Positions 61,701 through 64,000 of a stretch of DNA of 64,000 nt are shown in pieces. The stretch comes from Xanthomarina gelatinilytica. GTDB lineage: Bacteria; Bacteroidota; Bacteroidia; Flavobacteriales; Flavobacteriaceae. Below the pieces are notes generated by a model. That model made no database searches and was not told where the DNA came from. It worked only from the letters and a program-made list of their open reading frames with translations. Location of the stretch: contig NZ_ANLA01000003.1 in assembly GCF_000348685.1 (NCBI RefSeq), positions 1-64,000 of the forward strand, read 5' to 3'. Position numbers and translations under genes: made by a program. Positions within the stretch are counted from its first letter, which is position 1. Every line of letters begins with the position of its first letter.

Positions 61701-64000
61701 CCCACTTCTGTAATGGTTAACACAGACGCATTTACAGATCCATCTGCTGCACAGGCAAAATCTGTAGCAGTTCCTGATACTGTTAGCAAAGTAGGTTCAC
61801 CAACAGTAACATCCATGGTATTGGAACAACCTCTACCTGAATTTACTTGAACCGTATAGGTTCCTGCTGCCAAGCCTGTAAACACATTCGAGGTTTGAGG
61901 TGCCACTACAATAGGTGCAATAATTTCATAAGTATAAATTGGGTTATCGTTTCCTGCATCCAGGTTAACCGTAATAACACCTTCATTACTTCCGTTACAA
62001 CTCACATCTGTTACAGAAGTTGTAAAGCTTACAGGTGTTGCGGCATCTAAAGTAATGGTTGCATCTTCCGTACATAAAGTGTTGGTGTCTGTAATTGTTA
62101 CTGTATAAGTCCCCGAAGGTACACCAGAAAACACATTCCCAGTTAAACTAATAGTGGCTGGATTAGGACTGATGCTATAACTATAAGTTCCTGTTCCACC
62201 TACGGCAGTTACTGTAATTTCACCATCATCATCAGAACAAGTTGTAATGCCTGTAACTGTTGGGGAAATCCCTAAAGGTGGTTCAATGGTCACACTTACC
62301 AAATTACCACAGCCATTCACATCCCTTACTTCAATGGTATGCGTACCTGAAGCTAAATTCTGGATAGTAAATGGAACTGTTTGTGTTTGAAATGCGCCTC
62401 CATTGATACTGAACGTATAAGGAGACATTCCAGCAGTTGGTAAGGTTACATCTATTTCAAAAGCACCTTCGGCCGTGTTACATTGATTGCTTACAGTTGC
62501 AGCTATCACTGGCGAAGGATCCATTGGTAATACCAAAACAGGTGTTGTTTTAATACATCCATATGCATCCATGGCATGTACATAATAACTATTGGCATCC
62601 ATATTGAACACATTTGTAGATCCCCAAGAAGGATCGGTTGGTAGTGGTGCAGTTGCCGAAGTTGTAATTTGATACATGTATGGAGGTGTTCCATCTGTAG
62701 CTATGGCACTGATAACACCTGAGTTTGGATGACAGTTGGCATTTTGATCCACTGTAGCTGTCAAACTTAACTCTATGGCTGATTCCGTAATATTAAATGG
62801 TACAGAAACCACACTACAACCAGTATTAGGTCCAGAAGTTTCACTTATTAAAACAAAGTAATTTCCAAAAGGCAATGGCCCTAAGTTAGTTACAGGTAAA
62901 GACCCATTTGCAGGTACAACACCCAATCCATTAATTCCAGTGGTATTTAAAGATAAGGAATCAAATATTTCATAGGTAACGTTGGTAGCCGTACCATAGG
63001 TACTGTTAATGGTGAACGATACATTTCCATCGGCACTTCCTGTACAGGTAATGTTGTTTGCTGTAACAGCTGTTGCTGTTAAAGTAGAATTAGTAGGAAT
63101 AGGACTTGTAGCAGTTTCATAATAACTACATCCTGTAGCATCATCATAAACAATAAATGTGTAGGTGACCCCTGGAATCAATCCTGTAAATGTAGCAGTC
63201 TGACTTCCCGGAGTATCTTCTGGAACCCATGATCCTGGTGGATTTGGATATACAGAAATTGGACCTTGATAGATACTGAAAAAGAACGGTCCGGAACTGG
63301 ATAAAACAGTTCCTACACTCACTACAGCTTCACCTCCTGAAAGACAGTTGGATGTAGCTGAAATATTAATATCTAAATCGTCTGGTGGGGAAGCTACCAG
63401 CACATCTTGGATTAATACAGAACAACCATTAGCATCAACCACATTGATTTGGTACAACCCAAAATCAACCACATCAAAACTCACTGAGGTTGACCCTGTT
63501 GTGTTTAATTCTGAATTGGAATATCCGTTGGTGCCTGTTACAAAATAATTATAAGGCGCTGTTCCTCCTGTGACCCCATCTACTATCACTGATCCTTGAG
63601 ACACACCACTTGGGCTACAAGTAATATCAACTGAATGATAATTCACAACTATAGGTGATGGTTCTGCAATTACAATCGTCTCCGTATCTGTACAAGAATT
63701 ATTATCTGTCAAGGTAATGGTGTAGGAACCTGCCGTAAGCCCTGAAGTTTGTGTTCCATAATCGGTTCCTGTCGTGGTGTTATAAACATTTATCACATAA
63801 ACCGGCTCACCAACTGTGGTGTTTATTACAACATCTATTGCTGCATTGCTATCTCCTGAGCATAATATAGGTTGTGTTTGGGTTACCGAAAGAATTTCAG
63901 GTAAAGTTATGGCATCAATGGTGGTTACCGATGAAAGCGCTGTACAACCCTGAGCATCTGTGATTTGAAATTGAAAGGTTCCATCAGTAGCAGATGTGTA
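58781..64000 (-). CDS. Giant SprB-repeat adhesin, gliding-motility type CTD (5' end outside window)
   Basis: The frame stays open to the right edge (beyond the GTG at 63796, with repeat-like sequence continuing to 64000), so the window holds only about the last 1740 codons. It consists of many SprB-type repeats of 75-100 residues with the pattern C.G...G.I...(A/T)GGT.PY.YS and then (L)AGTYTV.V.D..GC. The end is the gliding-motility-associated type B sorting domain (IPNYFTPNGDGVLDGW, FDRYGRKI, WDGTYQGKELPTGDYWYVV). It is a T9SS-secreted surface adhesin, comparable with SprB, which moves along the cell during gliding. Its PorP/SprF-type partner lies directly downstream. The C-terminal arrangement is canonical and no frameshift is seen. 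Confidence 0.93.
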   Translation of the reverse strand, partial: YTSATDGTFQFQITDAQGCTALSSVTTIDAITLPEILSVTQTQPILCSGDSNAAIDVVINTTVGEPVYVINVYNTTTGTDYGTQTSGLTAGSYTITLTDNNSCTDTETIVIAEPSPIVVNYHSVDITCSPSGVSQGSVIVDGVTGGTAPYNYFVTGTNGYSNSELNTTGSTSVSFDVVDFGLYQINVVDANGCSVLIQDVLVASPPDDLDINISATSNCLSGGEAVVSVGTVLSSSGPFFFSIYQGPISVYPNPPGSWVPEDTPGSQTATFTGLIPGVTYTFIVYDDATGCSYYETATSPIPTNSTLTATAVTANNITCTGSADGNVSFTINSTYGTATNVTYEIFDSLSLNTTGINGLGVVPANGSLPVTNLGPLPFGNYFVLISETSGPNTGCSVVSVPFNITESAIELSLTATVDQNANCHPNSGVISAIATDGTPPYMYQITTSATAPLPTDPSWGSTNVFNMDANSYYVHAMDAYGCIKTTPVLVLPMDPSPVIAATVSNQCNTAEGAFEIDVTLPTAGMSPYTFSINGGAFQTQTVPFTIQNLASGTHTIEVRDVNGCGNLVSVTIEPPLGISPTVTGITTCSDDDGEITVTAVGGTGTYSYSISPNPATISLTGNVFSGVPSGTYTVTITDTNTLCTEDATITLDAATPVSFTTSVTDVSCNGSNEGVITVNLDAGNDNPIYTYEIIAPIVVAPQTSNVFTGLAAGTYTVQVNSGRGCSNTMDVTVGEPTLLTVSGTATDFACAADGSVNASVLTITEVGGTPSYTYSIDGINYFGTNVFDILDTGSAQTIDIYVKDANGCIATNTVNILPLPTLTMATVAEATPIDCNNTGSIAITVTGGSGNFEYEMLPNGTAQASNIFAISSPGDYYFLITDLDTGCTIATAAYTVAPFDTIDAMATATTAVTCFGDTNGAMEINVSGYSGTYTYEVFDNSGTSVLGPIATDTSTNPQTISGLLAGNYTVQVTETASPFCATTTNVVTITSPTEPLAIVALETSNVTCTNNLGTITATATGGWGTYQYELTGAASVAYSSNGTFENLAAGTYTVNVMDAGGCIASQTLTLDVPTPINATVTPSATLLACFGDANATITVSNITGGQGSNYSYTLNMLSPTISSSGPQTSPVFGNLGVGTYQVLVTDAYSCSFTSADIVITQPTPIQASLVAETTQTCLNQATLTLSATGGTGPYTYSDNSTLTPVLGSFATSTTFPVPVGTHAYYVQDANGCIAIVSNEITIEPLPTLTLNLSLTNATINCTGDATGVVVATAQGGLGNYVYTMQDASGNTIPATQNSPGVFTELPAGSYQVHVESGDCLAISAPFDITEPSAPLTAPFTVSNVTCYGANDGSVTINASGGTGLIMYAISPQLNQFFDTNVFEDLEPGTYDVIVQDELGCYVMLNFTINEPAPVVISIVPNSIVPEVCEGDLDGEFSIDISGGTPPYSVSIGDYNGPYTTGTLGQTQFDFTGLGGGDHMVYVRDSQGCESEWNITFPESVRINPFVEIEYTCVNNASSNIVTVLVDESISNPEDLDYSLDGGPYQASNVFVDVVPGTGHYIDVRHTNGCIQRTELFDITSFDPLTLVLNDGEINEIIAVASGGSGEYEFTLNGESYGSTNVFVISESGTYTVTVTDSNGCVATASRHFDYVDVCIPNYFTPNGDGVLDGWAPGCVVHYPNLDFDIFDRYGRKIATLRVGQTWDGTYQGKELPTGDYWYVVRLNDPNDNRDFVGHFTLYR

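Overview
The window looks like chromosomal DNA of a marine-type member of the Flavobacteriaceae (Bacteroidota). Supporting signs are the AT-rich composition, promoter -7 boxes of the form TAnnTTTG, type IX secretion (T9SS) sorting domains, a PorP/SprF-type protein beside a giant SprB-repeat adhesin, a hybrid two-component system (HTCS), LytTR regulation, and several TTG starts. No phage, plasmid, insertion sequence, CRISPR array or rRNA gene was found. One tRNA gene, tRNA-Ser(UGA), is present.

Layout. 0-2.2 kb: a tandemly duplicated two-gene unit of unknown function (small exported Pro/Gly-rich protein plus multi-span membrane protein), one copy of which has decayed. 2.3-11.3 kb: minus-strand housekeeping genes yifB, a YheT-type hydrolase, adenine deaminase, dsbD, tilS and pabB; ade and pabB each carry a dispersed palindromic repeat inserted in frame. 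11.6-26 kb: a DEAD-box-type helicase, arsenite methyltransferase, esterase, LytS/LytTR pair, a large atypical PLP enzyme, dihydrolipoyl dehydrogenase, PAS-LuxR and Lrp regulators and a methionine gamma-lyase-type enzyme. 27-31.5 kb: NhaC antiporter, then peroxiredoxin, thioredoxin, a small conserved protein, Tpx and diacylglycerol kinase. 31.6-37.8 kb: ftsK, lolA, an LptF/G permease and a RibBA whose GTP cyclohydrolase half has lost its zinc cysteines.

37.8-54.4 kb is the accessory core. It encodes surface or exported proteins: three fibre-like proteins ending in peptidase S74 chaperone domains, a T9SS cargo and several lipoproteins. At its upstream end lies a 1290-residue HTCS. Two transcription units here begin with an identical 35-bp element (two AACATAT boxes 21 bp apart) placed exactly 20 bp before a -7 box. 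Each then encodes a paralogous 46-residue protein that is too short for ordinary gene calling. I infer an HTCS-controlled surface-fibre regulon with no polysaccharide-utilisation genes, and consider this the best candidate for an undescribed system in the window.

54.5-64 kb: a DegT-type aminotransferase, a nitroreductase, tRNA-Ser, an outer-membrane transporter-like protein, PorP/SprF and the 3' part of the SprB-like adhesin, whose reading frame runs off the right edge.

All family names come from reading motifs by eye; no database search was run.
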